DNA of 64,000 nt from contig CALWSG010000062.1 in the NCBI GenBank assembly GCA_944384155.1, forward strand, positions 1 to 64,000, given 5' to 3'. Of the stretch, positions 6,748 through 16,972 are shown piece after piece. Each line of letters begins with the position of its first letter. The first letter of the stretch is position 1. The position numbers and the translations under genes were made by a program. The DNA comes from an uncultured Lachnospiraceae bacterium. Its GTDB lineage: Bacteria; Bacillota; Clostridia; Lachnospirales; Lachnospiraceae. Below the pieces are notes generated by a model. It worked only from the letters and a program-made list of their open reading frames with translations. It was not told where the DNA came from and did not search any database.

Positions 6748-8718
6748 ATGTCGGATTTAATTGTACGGAATAATAAAAAAACAGAGATTCCAAGTGGAAG
6801 AATAGGACTCTTTTTTGAGGATATTAATTATGGGGCAGATGGCGGTATTTATTGTGAAATGCTTGAAAATTATAATTTTGAGGCACTTATGGCGTGGGGT
6901 GACCGTGATGATTACAGCACAGCCTATGACGGTCTGTATGGCTGGGAGCCTTACCCTGAAGAGGGGGAGGGAGCTATGCTGGAAACCCTTTCAGATGATG
7001 GGGTAAGCAAAAATAATCCTCATTATCTTTCATTTACTGCATCGGATAACCAAAGAGGCTTTTCCAATAAGGCATATGACGGTATATATTTAAAAAAGGG
7101 TGAGGAGTATAAGGTATCATGCTATATAAGAAGAAAGCTGGGATATAAAGGAGCAATAGATGCAGTTATAGATTTATGGGGTAATGAGATACAAAGGATA
7201 AATTTGTCTGATGAAATAAAGGAAGTTAAAGATAATGAGAGGGAGAAGTGGGAAAAATGTGAGGTTAAATTTACTGCCAAAGAGAATGTAAATGGAGGAA
7301 TATTTGCCGTTATGCTGTCAGAGCAGGGAAGGGCAGAGTTTGATTTTATATCCTTAAAGCCTTTAAATGCAGTATGTGGAGTGTTCAGACGTGATCTTGC
7401 AGAGCTGTTAAAGGAATTAAAACCCGGATTTTTAAGATTTCCGGGAGGATGTATAGTAGAGGGAAACACTATAGAAAACAGATATCAGTGGAAGCACAGT
7501 GTGGGACCGCTGGAGGAGAGGAAAAATAACTGGAACCGTTGGGCGGTTCATGGAAACAGCAAAGAAAACAATTATATGGGTGAGTATTGTCATTATAATC
7601 AGACCTTAGGTCTTGGATATTACGAGTATTTTCTATTATGCGAATATCTTAATTGCCAGCCTTTGCCAGTGGCAAATGTAGGTCTTGCATGTCAGTACCA
7701 GTCAACAGAGCTTGTAGAGCTTGGCACAGATGAATTTAAGGAATATATAAAAGATGTTCTTGACCTTATTGAATTTGCAAACGGAGATGAAACTACAAAA
7801 TGGGGAGCCGTAAGGGCAGGAATGGGACACAGGGAGCCGTTTAACCTTAAAATGATAGGTATAGGAAATGAGCAGTGGGAAACTGACAGAGTGCATTTTT
7901 TTGAAAGGTATGATTTATTTGAAAAGGCAATACATGAAAAATATCCCGATATGCTTCTCATAGGCTCGGCAGGCCCTGATGTGACATCAGAGCATTACAG
8001 GGATGCGTGGAATTTTTATATGGAAAAGGCATATAAGCTTGAAAAAAACATAGATAAATATGTATATGCAGTAGATGAGCATTACTATCAGAGACCAGAG
8101 TGGATGCTTGAAAACAGTGGATTTTATGACAAATACCCAAGAGATATTAAGGTGTTTGCAGGAGAATATGCTGCACATGTTGTACCGGGAGCATTTAACA
8201 ATCCTTCATCAAACACTCTCTACGCAGCACTTGCAGAGGCAGCATTTATGACAGGGCTTGAAAGAAATGCAGACGTTGTAGTGCTTGCTTCTTATGCACC
8301 GTTGTTTGCCAGAATAGGATATACCCAGTGGTCACCTGATTTAATATGGTTTGATGGAAAAATGTCTTACAGGACACCAAGCTATTATGTACAGAAAATG
8401 TATTCAGTATATACAGGAAAATATACTGTAGATATGGAGGCACCTGAAGGACTTTACAAAACTGCATCATATAATAATGAAAATGACAGTATTTATATTA
8501 AGCTTGTAAATGTAACAGGCGAAAGCAAAAAAATAAATTTTAGACTGGAGGGCTTTCGTGACAGGGAAGAAGCTGTGGAAATCGTATTGTCAGGAAATTC
8601 AAGAGATGATTTTAACAGTATTGAAGAGCCTGAAAAAGTAGCTGTTAAGGAAAATAAAATAAATCTGAAGGAAGAGTATGAAGTGAAGCCATACAGCTTT
8701 GTGGTTATAAAGGCATAG
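6748..8718 (+). CDS. alpha-L-arabinofuranosidase, GH51 type, about 656 aa
   Basis: A retaining glycosidase that removes terminal alpha-L-arabinofuranose from arabinan, arabinoxylan or their oligosaccharides. The N-terminus carries the GH51 opening (GLFFEDINYGADGGIYCEML). The clan GH-A acid/base is in GNEQWE (E375 from this start) and the nucleophile is probably in FAGEYAAH (E473). There is no signal peptide, so it should act in the cytoplasm on imported oligosaccharides. AGGAGG precedes the ATG at 6748 by only 3 nt; ATG 6736 is in frame but has a weaker site, so the start is uncertain by four codons. An AgcS symporter follows after 39 bp. Confidence 0.88.
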   Translation: MSDLIVRNNKKTEIPSGRIGLFFEDINYGADGGIYCEMLENYNFEALMAWGDRDDYSTAYDGLYGWEPYPEEGEGAMLETLSDDGVSKNNPHYLSFTASDNQRGFSNKAYDGIYLKKGEEYKVSCYIRRKLGYKGAIDAVIDLWGNEIQRINLSDEIKEVKDNEREKWEKCEVKFTAKENVNGGIFAVMLSEQGRAEFDFISLKPLNAVCGVFRRDLAELLKELKPGFLRFPGGCIVEGNTIENRYQWKHSVGPLEERKNNWNRWAVHGNSKENNYMGEYCHYNQTLGLGYYEYFLLCEYLNCQPLPVANVGLACQYQSTELVELGTDEFKEYIKDVLDLIEFANGDETTKWGAVRAGMGHREPFNLKMIGIGNEQWETDRVHFFERYDLFEKAIHEKYPDMLLIGSAGPDVTSEHYRDAWNFYMEKAYKLEKNIDKYVYAVDEHYYQRPEWMLENSGFYDKYPRDIKVFAGEYAAHVVPGAFNNPSSNTLYAALAEAAFMTGLERNADVVVLASYAPLFARIGYTQWSPDLIWFDGKMSYRTPSYYVQKMYSVYTGKYTVDMEAPEGLYKTASYNNENDSIYIKLVNVTGESKKINFRLEGFRDREEAVEIVLSGNSRDDFNSIEEPEKVAVKENKINLKEEYEVKPYSFVVIKA

Positions 8719-8757
8719 GTATATACTGAAATAAAAAAAGTAAAGAGAGGAAGTTTC

Positions 8758-10140
8758 ATGTTAAGTTCAATAGAATCTGCAATAGCTGCCATAAATAATG
8801 TATTATGGGGACCGCCAATGCTGATTTTGCTTTTTGGAACCCATTTGTTTATGACAGTAAAAACAGGAATTATACAGACAAAAACCTTTATGGGAATAAA
8901 ATTGTCTGTAACTAAGGATCAGGATTCGGAGGGGGATATAAGTCAGTTTGGTGCTTTGACAACTGCACTTGCCTCTACCATAGGTACGGGAAACATTATA
9001 GGTGTTGGTACAGCCATTGCACTTGGAGGTCCCGGAGCCGTTTTATGGTGCTGGCTTACAGGTGTATTTGGAATAGCAACTAAATATGCGGAATCCCTAA
9101 TTGCAGTAAAGTACAGAGTAAAAACAAAGGACGGACGTATGATGGGAGGTGCAATGTATGCACTTGAGAGAGGTCTTAATTTAAGGTTTCTTGGAATTTT
9201 GTTTGCAATATTTGCATTGGTAGCATCCTTTGGTATCGGTTCAATGGTTCAGACGAATGCAATAGCAAGTGTCTGGGAGGAAAACATGAAGGTACCGGGG
9301 TGGATTATAGGTGTGGTATGTGCCATTCTGATATTTATGGTGGTGTTTGGAGGAGTTAAAAAAATATCAAGTGTATGTGAGCGTATGGTTCCTATTATGG
9401 CAGGCTTTTATGTAATAGGATGTATTATTATACTAATCATTAATTATGATTACATAATACCTTCAATAGCTACGATTGTAAGACTGGCATTTACACCGGG
9501 GGCTGCGGCAGGAGGTCTGGCAGGAACGGGAATTATGATGGCAGCAAGATATGGTATAGCAAGAGGACTGTTTTCAAATGAGTCAGGAATGGGTTCAGCA
9601 CCTATAGTGGCGGCTGCAGCCAAGACTAAAAACCCTGTACGTCAGGCACTCATATCATCGACAGGAACATTTTGGGATACTGTGGTTGTATGTGCCATGA
9701 CAGGAATTGTGCTTGTAAGCAGCATATTAAAGAATCCGGATATTGATGTGTCAGGAATTACAGACGGCAGTGAGCTTACGACACTTGCCTTCGGACAGAT
9801 ACCATACGTAGGGAAAGCAATACTTGTGGTAGGAATAGTAGCATTTGCCTTTTCAACTACTTTAGGCTGGGCATATTATGGTGAAAGGTGTGCTGAATAT
9901 CTTGGAGGGATGAAGGTTATTATTCCGTATCGTATACTTTATGTTGCATCAGTTGTTATAGCACCCCTTATAACATTGGAAATTGTATGGCAGCTTGCAG
10001 ATATGTTTAATGCACTTATGGCAATACCTAATCTTGTGGCGGTTCTCTTATTATCAGGTGTGATAAAAAGGGAAACTGACAAGTATATTACAAATATAAA
10101 TCTTATAGATAAAGAAGAAATTCCGGTGGTAGATAAATAA
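8758..10140 (+). CDS. sodium:alanine/glycine symporter (AgcS family), 460 aa
   Basis: An integral membrane protein with about ten hydrophobic segments and the AgcS signature motifs: ALTTALASTIGTGNIIGVGT (about residues 64-83) in the N-terminal part, then GLFSNESGMGSAPI in the middle. Members import alanine or glycine with Na+ or H+. AGAGAGGAAG provides the ribosome site for ATG 8758. It follows the GH51 gene closely and is probably on the same transcript, though an amino-acid carrier beside a glycosidase has no obvious metabolic link. A hairpin-rich region follows. Confidence 0.9.
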   Translation: MLSSIESAIAAINNVLWGPPMLILLFGTHLFMTVKTGIIQTKTFMGIKLSVTKDQDSEGDISQFGALTTALASTIGTGNIIGVGTAIALGGPGAVLWCWLTGVFGIATKYAESLIAVKYRVKTKDGRMMGGAMYALERGLNLRFLGILFAIFALVASFGIGSMVQTNAIASVWEENMKVPGWIIGVVCAILIFMVVFGGVKKISSVCERMVPIMAGFYVIGCIIILIINYDYIIPSIATIVRLAFTPGAAAGGLAGTGIMMAARYGIARGLFSNESGMGSAPIVAAAAKTKNPVRQALISSTGTFWDTVVVCAMTGIVLVSSILKNPDIDVSGITDGSELTTLAFGQIPYVGKAILVVGIVAFAFSTTLGWAYYGERCAEYLGGMKVIIPYRILYVASVVIAPLITLEIVWQLADMFNALMAIPNLVAVLLLSGVIKRETDKYITNINLIDKEEIPVVDK

Positions 10141-10192
10141 TTTACCGGAAATTAGTGGAAAATTTAAGAAAATATTTTATAAAAGTATAATG

Positions 10193-10275
10193 AATCACCA
10201 GATTATTCCGATATATTGTATATAGGAAATAAGTCCTATACACGATATATCGGAATAATCATTAGGGTGGTGATT
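10193..10275. repeat. large near-perfect hairpin upstream of and into a small gene
   Basis: AATCACCA plus a perfect 16-bp arm (10201-10216) pairs with 10245-10260 and TGGTGATT (10268-10275, after a 7-nt bulge); the inner parts TGTATATAGGA and TCCTATACACG also pair with few mismatches. The stem is about 35 bp with a 6-nt loop (AATAAG). A TATAAT at 10186-10191 would start a transcript almost exactly at the base of the hairpin. The GTG codons that could start the next gene lie in its right arm. Confidence 0.7.
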
Positions 10276-10530
10276 AAAGCAGTATTAGAAAAAATATCTT
10301 CAGTAGCTCCAATATTAGAGGTTGAAAATATCAGGAGTACAAAATATCAGCAGCAGGAGGAACAGCAGTTTAAACAGTTTCTTGAAAACAGTGAAAGAAA
10401 GCTAAGGCAGCAGCAGGAAAGCATTGTTGATAACCTCAATGAGAGAAGCAGCGGCATTGGCTATGTTTTTTACGATATGGAAGCTAATGTGAACTGGCAG
10501 ACAAAAAATAATTTAGATATTAAAGGGTAG
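10267..10530 (+). CDS. glutamine-rich small protein with coiled-coil character, about 87 aa
   Basis: The convincing protein part is residues rich in Q, E and K (KYQQQEEQQFKQFLENSERK) forming a probable amphipathic helix, then a short C-terminal segment GIGYVFYDMEANVNWQTKN. An in-frame ATG at 10216 lies inside the left arm of the hairpin and is a poor start. GTG at 10267 or 10270, next to AGGG, is more likely, so initiation would be masked by the hairpin. A terminator follows directly. I do not recognise the family. Confidence 0.55.
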   Translation: MVIKAVLEKISSVAPILEVENIRSTKYQQQEEQQFKQFLENSERKLRQQQESIVDNLNERSSGIGYVFYDMEANVNWQTKNNLDIKG

Positions 10531-10556
10531 GCAAAAGTACATGTCAGAAGAAAAAG

Positions 10557-10606
10557 AGAAATGTTCCGTAAACTGATAATATAATCAGAATATGGGACAT
10601 TTCTTT
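10557..10606 (+). terminator. Rho-independent terminator
   Basis: AGAAATGT...CTGAT pairs with ATCAG...ACATTTCT around AATATA, followed by TTGTTTGTTTTT. It ends the Q-rich protein gene. Confidence 0.75.
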
Positions 10607-10643
10607 GTTTGTTTTTACCACTTAAGTTAATTGCTATAATCTG

Positions 10644-10672
10644 TTGACAATGCAGTTAAATATTGCTAAAAT
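10644..10672 (+). promoter_or_regulatory. promoter of ilvN-ilvC
   Basis: A perfect TTGACA, a 17-bp spacer and TAAAAT lie about 80 bp upstream of ilvN. Confidence 0.65.
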
Positions 10673-10698
10673 GTAAGCTATCGAGATAAAATCAAGTG

Positions 10699-10714
10699 CC
10701 GGCTTTAAAGCCGG
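10699..10714. promoter_or_regulatory. 16-bp perfect palindrome before ilvN
   Basis: CCGGCTTTAAAGCCGG is a perfect dyad with no loop, about 27 bp downstream of the -10 box and 37 bp before the ilvN ATG. It is G+C-rich for this region. A repressor operator is a reasonable guess; no T-box motif is seen here. Confidence 0.45.
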
Positions 10715-10751
10715 AGAATATAAAAAATAACTTGAAAGGATGTTGCAGAAT

Positions 10752-11234
10752 ATGAAGAGAAAAGTATTATCCGTATTAGTAGACAATACATCCGGTGTGT
10801 TAAACAGAGTGGCAGGACTTTTCAGCAGGCGGGGCTATAATATAGACAGTCTGACAGTGGGAGAAACGGAGAATCCTAAGTATTCACGTATGACCATTGT
10901 TGTAAGAGGTGATGACGAGATACTTGAGCAGATAGAAAAGCAGATATCAAGACTGGAAGATGTAATAAGGGTGGAAGCATTAGGACAGGCATCTGTATGC
11001 AGAGAGCTTATACTGGCTAAGGTTGCTGCATCCCCGGAGGAAAGACAGCAGGTAATAGCCATAGCAGATATTTTCAGGGCAAAGATTGTTGACGTGGCTC
11101 CGGAATCACTTATGATAGAGCTTACGGGAAATCAGGAAAAGCTTACGGCATTTATAAGCCTTTTAGACGGATTCAATATACTGGAGCTTGTAAGAACAGG
11201 AATTACGGGTCTTGCAAGAGGCATTACGGATTAA
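10752..11234 (+). CDS. ilvN: acetolactate synthase regulatory (small) subunit
   Basis: The regulatory subunit activates the catalytic subunit IlvB and confers valine feedback. The N-terminal ACT domain is clear (VLSVLVDNTSGVLNRVAGLF, then RRGYNIDSLTVG), followed by the conserved C-terminal domain (ELILAKV...GNQEKL...NILELVRTG). The start was set at the ATG at 10752 because AAAGGA lies about 10 nt upstream; the earlier in-frame ATG at 10740 abuts that site. Length of 160 aa is normal. The catalytic subunit lies elsewhere in the window (39550-41241), while ilvC follows here, so the pathway is split over two loci. Confidence 0.92.
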   Translation: MKRKVLSVLVDNTSGVLNRVAGLFSRRGYNIDSLTVGETENPKYSRMTIVVRGDDEILEQIEKQISRLEDVIRVEALGQASVCRELILAKVAASPEERQQVIAIADIFRAKIVDVAPESLMIELTGNQEKLTAFISLLDGFNILELVRTGITGLARGITD

Positions 11235-11322
11235 AATGTTTATTCATTGCTACATTTAATGGTTTTTAAGCTATACATATGCAGCATAAATAATAAAATT
11301 TTTTAACAAAATGGAGGAATAA

Positions 11323-12348
<1,026 letters not shown>

Positions 12349-12378
12349 TTATATAATCTGTTAAGGTTACATATAAAA

Positions 12379-12432
12379 AAGAGGTGTTCCTTAGTGGTTA
12401 AAAAAGCCACTAAGGAACACTTCTTTTTTACA
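12379..12432 (+). terminator. strong Rho-independent terminator after ilvC
   Basis: AAGAGGTGTTCCTTAGTGG pairs almost perfectly with CCACTAAGGAACACTTC..., and TTCTTTTTT follows. Confidence 0.88.
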
Positions 12433-12510
12433 GATGACTATCGTCAGCACGTCTTATAATTATGACTTTTTCACACATAAACGGGAATAAATTATATTTA
12501 CTGTAAAGTT

Positions 12511-12538
12511 TTTATTTGATATGATTATATCAAATAAA
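12511..12538. promoter_or_regulatory. palindrome upstream of the GH127 gene
   Basis: TTTATTTGATAT (12511-12522) and its exact complement ATATCAAATAAA (12527-12538) flank GATT. It ends 22 bp before the ATG at 12561. It could be an operator for a sugar-responsive repressor, or a 5' hairpin. It is A/T-only apart from the G/C pair, so chance is not excluded. Confidence 0.45.
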
Positions 12539-12560
12539 AATAAAGTAAAGGAATGAAATT

Positions 12561-15152
12561 ATGAAGGTGAAAAATATTAAAGATTTTAAATTAGGTCAGG
12601 TCAAAGTGACAGCTCCATATATTGAAAATGCACTGGCAAAGGAGATGAAATATCTTAAGTCCTTTGATGCAGACAGACTGGTGGCAGGCTTTAGGGAGGT
12701 AAATAATTTAAAGCCTAAGGCAGAGAAGTATAAGGGATGGGAAGTAACGGAAATAAGAGGTCATTCCCTCGGTCATTATATGACGGCAGCGGCACAGGCT
12801 GTGGCACAGACAGGTGATAGGGAAATTAGGGAAAAGCTTACATACATAGTAATGGAATTAAGTGAATGCCAGTTAAAAAGCGGCTATTTATCAGCGTTTC
12901 CGGAGAGCTTGTTTGACAATGTGGAAAATAAAAAACCTGCATGGGTTCCTTGGTATACAATGGATAAAATAATAGCAGGTCTGACAGCGTCATACAGACT
13001 GGCAGGTATAGAAAAAGCACTTGATGTTGTAAAAAAGTTAGGAGACTGGGTATATGACAGAACATCAAAGTGGACAAAAGAGATGCAGGATACTGTTTTG
13101 GCAGTAGAATATGGCGGAATGAATGAGGCTATGTATGATTTATATAAGATTACAAAGGAAGAAAAGCATGCAAAGGCAGCTCATATGTTTGATGAAATGT
13201 ATCTTTTTGAGGAGCTTGAAAAGGGAAATGATATATTAAACGGAAAGCATGCAAACACAACGATACCAAAGCTTTTAGGTGCATTGTACAGATATGTTTC
13301 CCTTGGATACAGGGAGGAGGATGAGTTTTATTTCAGGGCGGCTAAGTGTTTCTTTGAAATAGTATGCAAAAATCACACATATATTACAGGCGGAAACAGT
13401 GAGTGGGAGCATTTTGGAGAGCCCAAAATACTTGATGGTGAGAGAACAAACTGTAACTGTGAAACATGTAATACGTATAATATGCTTAAGCTGTCAAGAG
13501 AGCTGTTTAAGATAACAGGAGATAAAAGGTTTGCTGATTTTTATGAAAACACATTTTTAAATGCCATTTTGTCATCGCAAAATCCGGAAACAGGCATGAC
13601 AATGTATTTCCAGCCTATGGCAACAGGCTTTTTTAAGGTATACTCAACTCCTTTTGACAGCTTTTGGTGCTGCACAGGAACAGGTATGGAGAATTTTACA
13701 AAGTGTAATGACAGTATATATTTTCATGATGATGAGACGGTGTATATAAATCAGTATATATCATCAGAGCTTTCATGGGAAGAAAAGGGCTTAAGGCTGT
13801 CTTTGGAATCCTTTATACCAGATACAGACAAGGCAGTAATAAAGGTAGAAGCTATTAAGGAACCTGTTAAAATTGCAGTGAGATATCCCGACTGGACAGC
13901 TCAGGACAAAGCGGTAATCCGGTCTGTTTCAAGCAGTGGAGACGGAGTGTATGATGTCAAAGAGAATATAAAAGATGGCTACAGGTTTATAGAAGTAAAA
14001 GAGCCTTTAACAATAGTATGTCATTTCCCTATGACAGTAAAGGCATATTCACTTCCGGACAATCATCACTGTATAGCATTAAAATATGGTCCTGTTGTGT
14101 TAAGTGCATCACTTGGCACTGAGAATATGGAGGAAAGCAAGACAGGAGTTGATGTTACCATAGCAACCTGCAATATTCCCATAAAGGACTTTATAACAGT
14201 AAATGGCAGTGGTGGACATGACAGTACAGAGGAGGATGTAAAAAACTGGATTTCCAATATTGAGGATAATGTTGTAAAAACAGAGGGGAAGGTGGAGTTT
14301 CATTTAAAGGGAACTGACCGTGATGATATGGTATTTTCGGAGCATTATAAGCAGCATAAGGAAAGGTACGGAATATATTGGAACATAGTGGCAAAGGATT
14401 CCGAGGAGCTGCAAAAGCATATAAGAGCAGGCAAGGAAAAGTCAAGACTTGAAAGGGTGGAAATAGACAGTGTGCCTTTGGGAAATGACCAGTATGAGCT
14501 TTTGCACAATGTAAAGGGCGAAAATACAGGAGCAGGAACATTTAACGGTTTAATGTTAAGACATGCATGGTCAGAAAACGGCTGGTTCAGCTATGATATG
14601 GAAGTAAAGCAGGGAGTAAATAATTATTTAAGAGTAAAATATTTCAGCGGAAATCAGGGAAGAACCTTCAACATATATATTGATGATAAAATTCTTGTGG
14701 AGGAAACAATTAAAAATAAAATTCCGGGGGATTTTTATGACGAATATTATAAGCTTCCGGAAGAATTTGTTGCAGGCAAAGAGAAGGTAACCGTAAAGTT
14801 TCATGTGAGAGGTGACAGTTGGGTAGGAGGTGTTTTTGATAAACTAAGTATTGTAAGTGATTATGACAATAATCCTGCCATTAAAAATATAGTATTTGAG
14901 GGTGGAAAAACAGATAAAGTTTATGACGAAGATGTTACGGAATATACGTTGACACAAAATGAAGGCAGTGATACACTTACTCTGCGGCTAATGTCAGACA
15001 ACAGCAACGGTCTTGTATATGTAAATAATATATTAATAGATGACTCTGAGCCTAGGGTTATAAATACAAAAGATATAAATAAGATTGTTGTAAGGTCTGT
15101 GGCAGAAGATTTTAGGACAGAAAGGGCATATGTATTTAATATATTAAAGTAG
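12561..15152 (+). CDS. beta-L-arabinofuranosidase, GH127 (DUF1680) type, 863 aa
   Basis: Members release L-arabinose from beta-linked arabinofuranosyl oligosaccharides through a zinc-bound cysteine nucleophile. The GH127 barrel covers about residues 1-600: RGHSLGHYMTA near 70, HANTTIPK near 230, the Zn ligands in CETC (E301, C303) and WCCTGTGMENF with C370/C371, of which C370 should be the nucleophile by comparison with HypBA1. The C-terminal 250 residues add beta-rich modules (GTFNGLMLRHAWSENGWFSY) of the kind often appended in this family. No signal peptide is present, so it is cytoplasmic, like the GH51 enzyme. It has its own promoter region after the ilvC terminator. The substrate is inferred from the family. 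Confidence 0.88.
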   Translation: MKVKNIKDFKLGQVKVTAPYIENALAKEMKYLKSFDADRLVAGFREVNNLKPKAEKYKGWEVTEIRGHSLGHYMTAAAQAVAQTGDREIREKLTYIVMELSECQLKSGYLSAFPESLFDNVENKKPAWVPWYTMDKIIAGLTASYRLAGIEKALDVVKKLGDWVYDRTSKWTKEMQDTVLAVEYGGMNEAMYDLYKITKEEKHAKAAHMFDEMYLFEELEKGNDILNGKHANTTIPKLLGALYRYVSLGYREEDEFYFRAAKCFFEIVCKNHTYITGGNSEWEHFGEPKILDGERTNCNCETCNTYNMLKLSRELFKITGDKRFADFYENTFLNAILSSQNPETGMTMYFQPMATGFFKVYSTPFDSFWCCTGTGMENFTKCNDSIYFHDDETVYINQYISSELSWEEKGLRLSLESFIPDTDKAVIKVEAIKEPVKIAVRYPDWTAQDKAVIRSVSSSGDGVYDVKENIKDGYRFIEVKEPLTIVCHFPMTVKAYSLPDNHHCIALKYGPVVLSASLGTENMEESKTGVDVTIATCNIPIKDFITVNGSGGHDSTEEDVKNWISNIEDNVVKTEGKVEFHLKGTDRDDMVFSEHYKQHKERYGIYWNIVAKDSEELQKHIRAGKEKSRLERVEIDSVPLGNDQYELLHNVKGENTGAGTFNGLMLRHAWSENGWFSYDMEVKQGVNNYLRVKYFSGNQGRTFNIYIDDKILVEETIKNKIPGDFYDEYYKLPEEFVAGKEKVTVKFHVRGDSWVGGVFDKLSIVSDYDNNPAIKNIVFEGGKTDKVYDEDVTEYTLTQNEGSDTLTLRLMSDNSNGLVYVNNILIDDSEPRVINTKDINKIVVRSVAEDFRTERAYVFNILK

Positions 15153-15179
15153 TATGCTATTGCCGGAGGAGGTATCATT

Positions 15180-15422
15180 ATGGGAAGCAGTGAGGCAAAG
15201 CTGTTTATCGAAAAGGAAATGCTTAATATGCAGTTAAATCTTGAAAATAATTACAAGGATAATGCATATGATGCATATCTTAATGTATCGGCCATGGTGG
15301 AAAGTTTTTACGAGCAGGGCGAGATTTCAAAATGGACTTATAAAGGCTTTAAGAAAAAGCTGAAAAAGTATGATGATATTTACATGGAGAAAGAAGAAGA
15401 CACCGGGGCTGAAGTAAGCTAG
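15180..15422 (+). CDS. small hypothetical protein, 80 aa
   Basis: ATG 15180 follows GGAGGAGG with good spacing, 27 bp after the GH127 gene, so it is probably on the same transcript. The protein is helical and charged (LFIEKEMLNMQLNLENNYKD, then KKKLKKYDD) without membrane segments. No family recognised. A terminator follows its stop. Confidence 0.65.
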   Translation: MGSSEAKLFIEKEMLNMQLNLENNYKDNAYDAYLNVSAMVESFYEQGEISKWTYKGFKKKLKKYDDIYMEKEEDTGAEVS

Positions 15423-15432
15423 GGGATACATA

Positions 15433-15467
15433 AAGAACTGTTACGTTTGTAACGGTTCTTTTATTTT
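15433..15467 (+). terminator. Rho-independent terminator
   Basis: AAGAACTGTTAC pairs with GTAACGGTTCTT (one wobble), followed by TTATTTTT. Confidence 0.8.
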
Positions 15468-15527
15468 TAAGATTAATGTGATTTTCCATTATAAATTTAA
15501 AATAAGGAAACTCAAGGAAAATAAATG

Positions 15528-15556
15528 TTGGCACATAGAATATTTTTTGATATACT
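15528..15556 (+). promoter_or_regulatory. promoter of argH
   Basis: TTGGCA, a 17-bp spacer and TATACT lie about 34 bp upstream of the argH start. Confidence 0.5.
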
Positions 15557-15589
15557 TTTACAGGAATAAGAGAAATGGAGGATACGGAT

Positions 15590-16972
15590 ATGAAGCTTTG
15601 GGGCGGACGATTCACCAAAGAGGAGAATCAGCTTGTACATAATTTTAACGAATCATTATCGTTTGACCAAAAATTTTACAGACAGGATATACAGGGCAGT
15701 ATGGCACACGTTAAGATGCTGGCTGCTGCAGGGATAATATCAGAAGATGACAGGGACACTATTTTATCGGGCCTTGAGGGAATACTGTCAGATATAGAGG
15801 AAGGCAGACTTGAATTTTCATTGGAGCATGAGGATATACATTCATTTGTAGAGGCTAACCTTATAGAGAGAGTGGGAGATGCAGGAAAGAAGCTTCACAC
15901 GGGAAGAAGCCGCAATGACCAGGTTGCCTTGGATATGAAGCTTTATACAAGAGATGAGATAAAGGAAACAGATTCTCTGGTAAAGGAGCTGCTTACAGAG
16001 CTTCACATTATAATGAAGGAAAATACAGATACATATATGCCGGGCTTTACACATCTTCAAAAGGCACAGCCCGTAACACTTGCACACCATGTAGGTGCTT
16101 ACTTTGAGATGTTTAAGCGGGACAGAGGAAGACTCCATGATATTTACGAGAGAATGAACTACTGTCCTTTAGGCTCAGGTGCATTGGCAGGAACAACATA
16201 TCCTCTTGACAGGGAGATGACTTCAGAACTTTTAGGCTTTTATGGTCCCACCCTTAACAGTATGGATTCTGTTTCTGACAGGGATTATCTTATAGAATTG
16301 CTCAGTGCCCTGTCAACAATCATGATGCACCTTAGCAGATTTTGTGAGGAAATTATCATATGGAATACAAATGAATACCGTTTTGTTGAAATAGATGATG
16401 CTTACAGTACGGGAAGCAGCATAATGCCTCAGAAGAAAAATCCTGATATAGCAGAGCTTGTGAGAGGAAAAAGCGGACGTGTATATGGTGCGTTAATGTC
16501 TATGCTTACTACAATGAAGGGACTTCCTCTTGCTTATAATAAAGATATGCAGGAGGATAAGGAGTTTACATTTGATGCCATAGATACAGTAAAGGGCTGT
16601 CTGGCATTGTTTACAGGTATGGTAAAAACAATGTCATTTAGAAAAGACGTTATGGAATCAAGTGCAAAGAATGGCTTTACAAATGCAACAGATGCGGCAG
16701 ATTACCTTGTGAATAAAGGAGTACCGTTTAGAGATGCTCATGGAATAGTAGGGAAACTTGTACTGTTTTGTATAGATAAAAATATATCTCTTGACGAAAT
16801 GACATTAGAGGAATATAAAGCAATCAGTCCTGTGTTTGAAAATGACATATATGATGCAATAAGCCTTAAAACCTGTGTTGAGAAACGTACTACCATAGGT
16901 GCACCGGGAAAGGCGGCAATGGAAAAGGTTATAGCATTAAACGAAGAATATTTAAAGAAGCCTGCCTTTTAA
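15590..16972 (+). CDS. argH: argininosuccinate lyase
   Basis: Cleaves argininosuccinate to arginine and fumarate, the last step of arginine synthesis. The protein begins [15 protein letters not shown], has the conserved [11 protein letters not shown] segment (about residues 108-118) and the superfamily signature [11 protein letters not shown] (about residues 275-285) carrying the catalytic serine loop. Length of 460 aa is normal. The ATG at 15590 was chosen over 15575 because GGAGG (15577-) lies between them and serves the second. argG is not adjacent, so this is a stand-alone gene. It converges with the AraC gene; the stops overlap by 4 bp. Confidence 0.95.
   Translation: MKLWGGRFTKEENQLVHNFNESLSFDQKFYRQDIQGSMAHVKMLAAAGIISEDDRDTILSGLEGILSDIEEGRLEFSLEHEDIHSFVEANLIERVGDAGKKLHTGRSRNDQVALDMKLYTRDEIKETDSLVKELLTELHIIMKENTDTYMPGFTHLQKAQPVTLAHHVGAYFEMFKRDRGRLHDIYERMNYCPLGSGALAGTTYPLDREMTSELLGFYGPTLNSMDSVSDRDYLIELLSALSTIMMHLSRFCEEIIIWNTNEYRFVEIDDAYSTGSSIMPQKKNPDIAELVRGKSGRVYGALMSMLTTMKGLPLAYNKDMQEDKEFTFDAIDTVKGCLALFTGMVKTMSFRKDVMESSAKNGFTNATDAADYLVNKGVPFRDAHGIVGKLVLFCIDKNISLDEMTLEEYKAISPVFENDIYDAISLKTCVEKRTTIGAPGKAAMEKVIALNEEYLKKPAF

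Noticed and set aside
10216..10266. ATG start for the Q-rich protein at 10216
   Set aside because: The ATG is inside the hairpin arm and lacks a ribosome site; the N-terminal residues read as translated hairpin.
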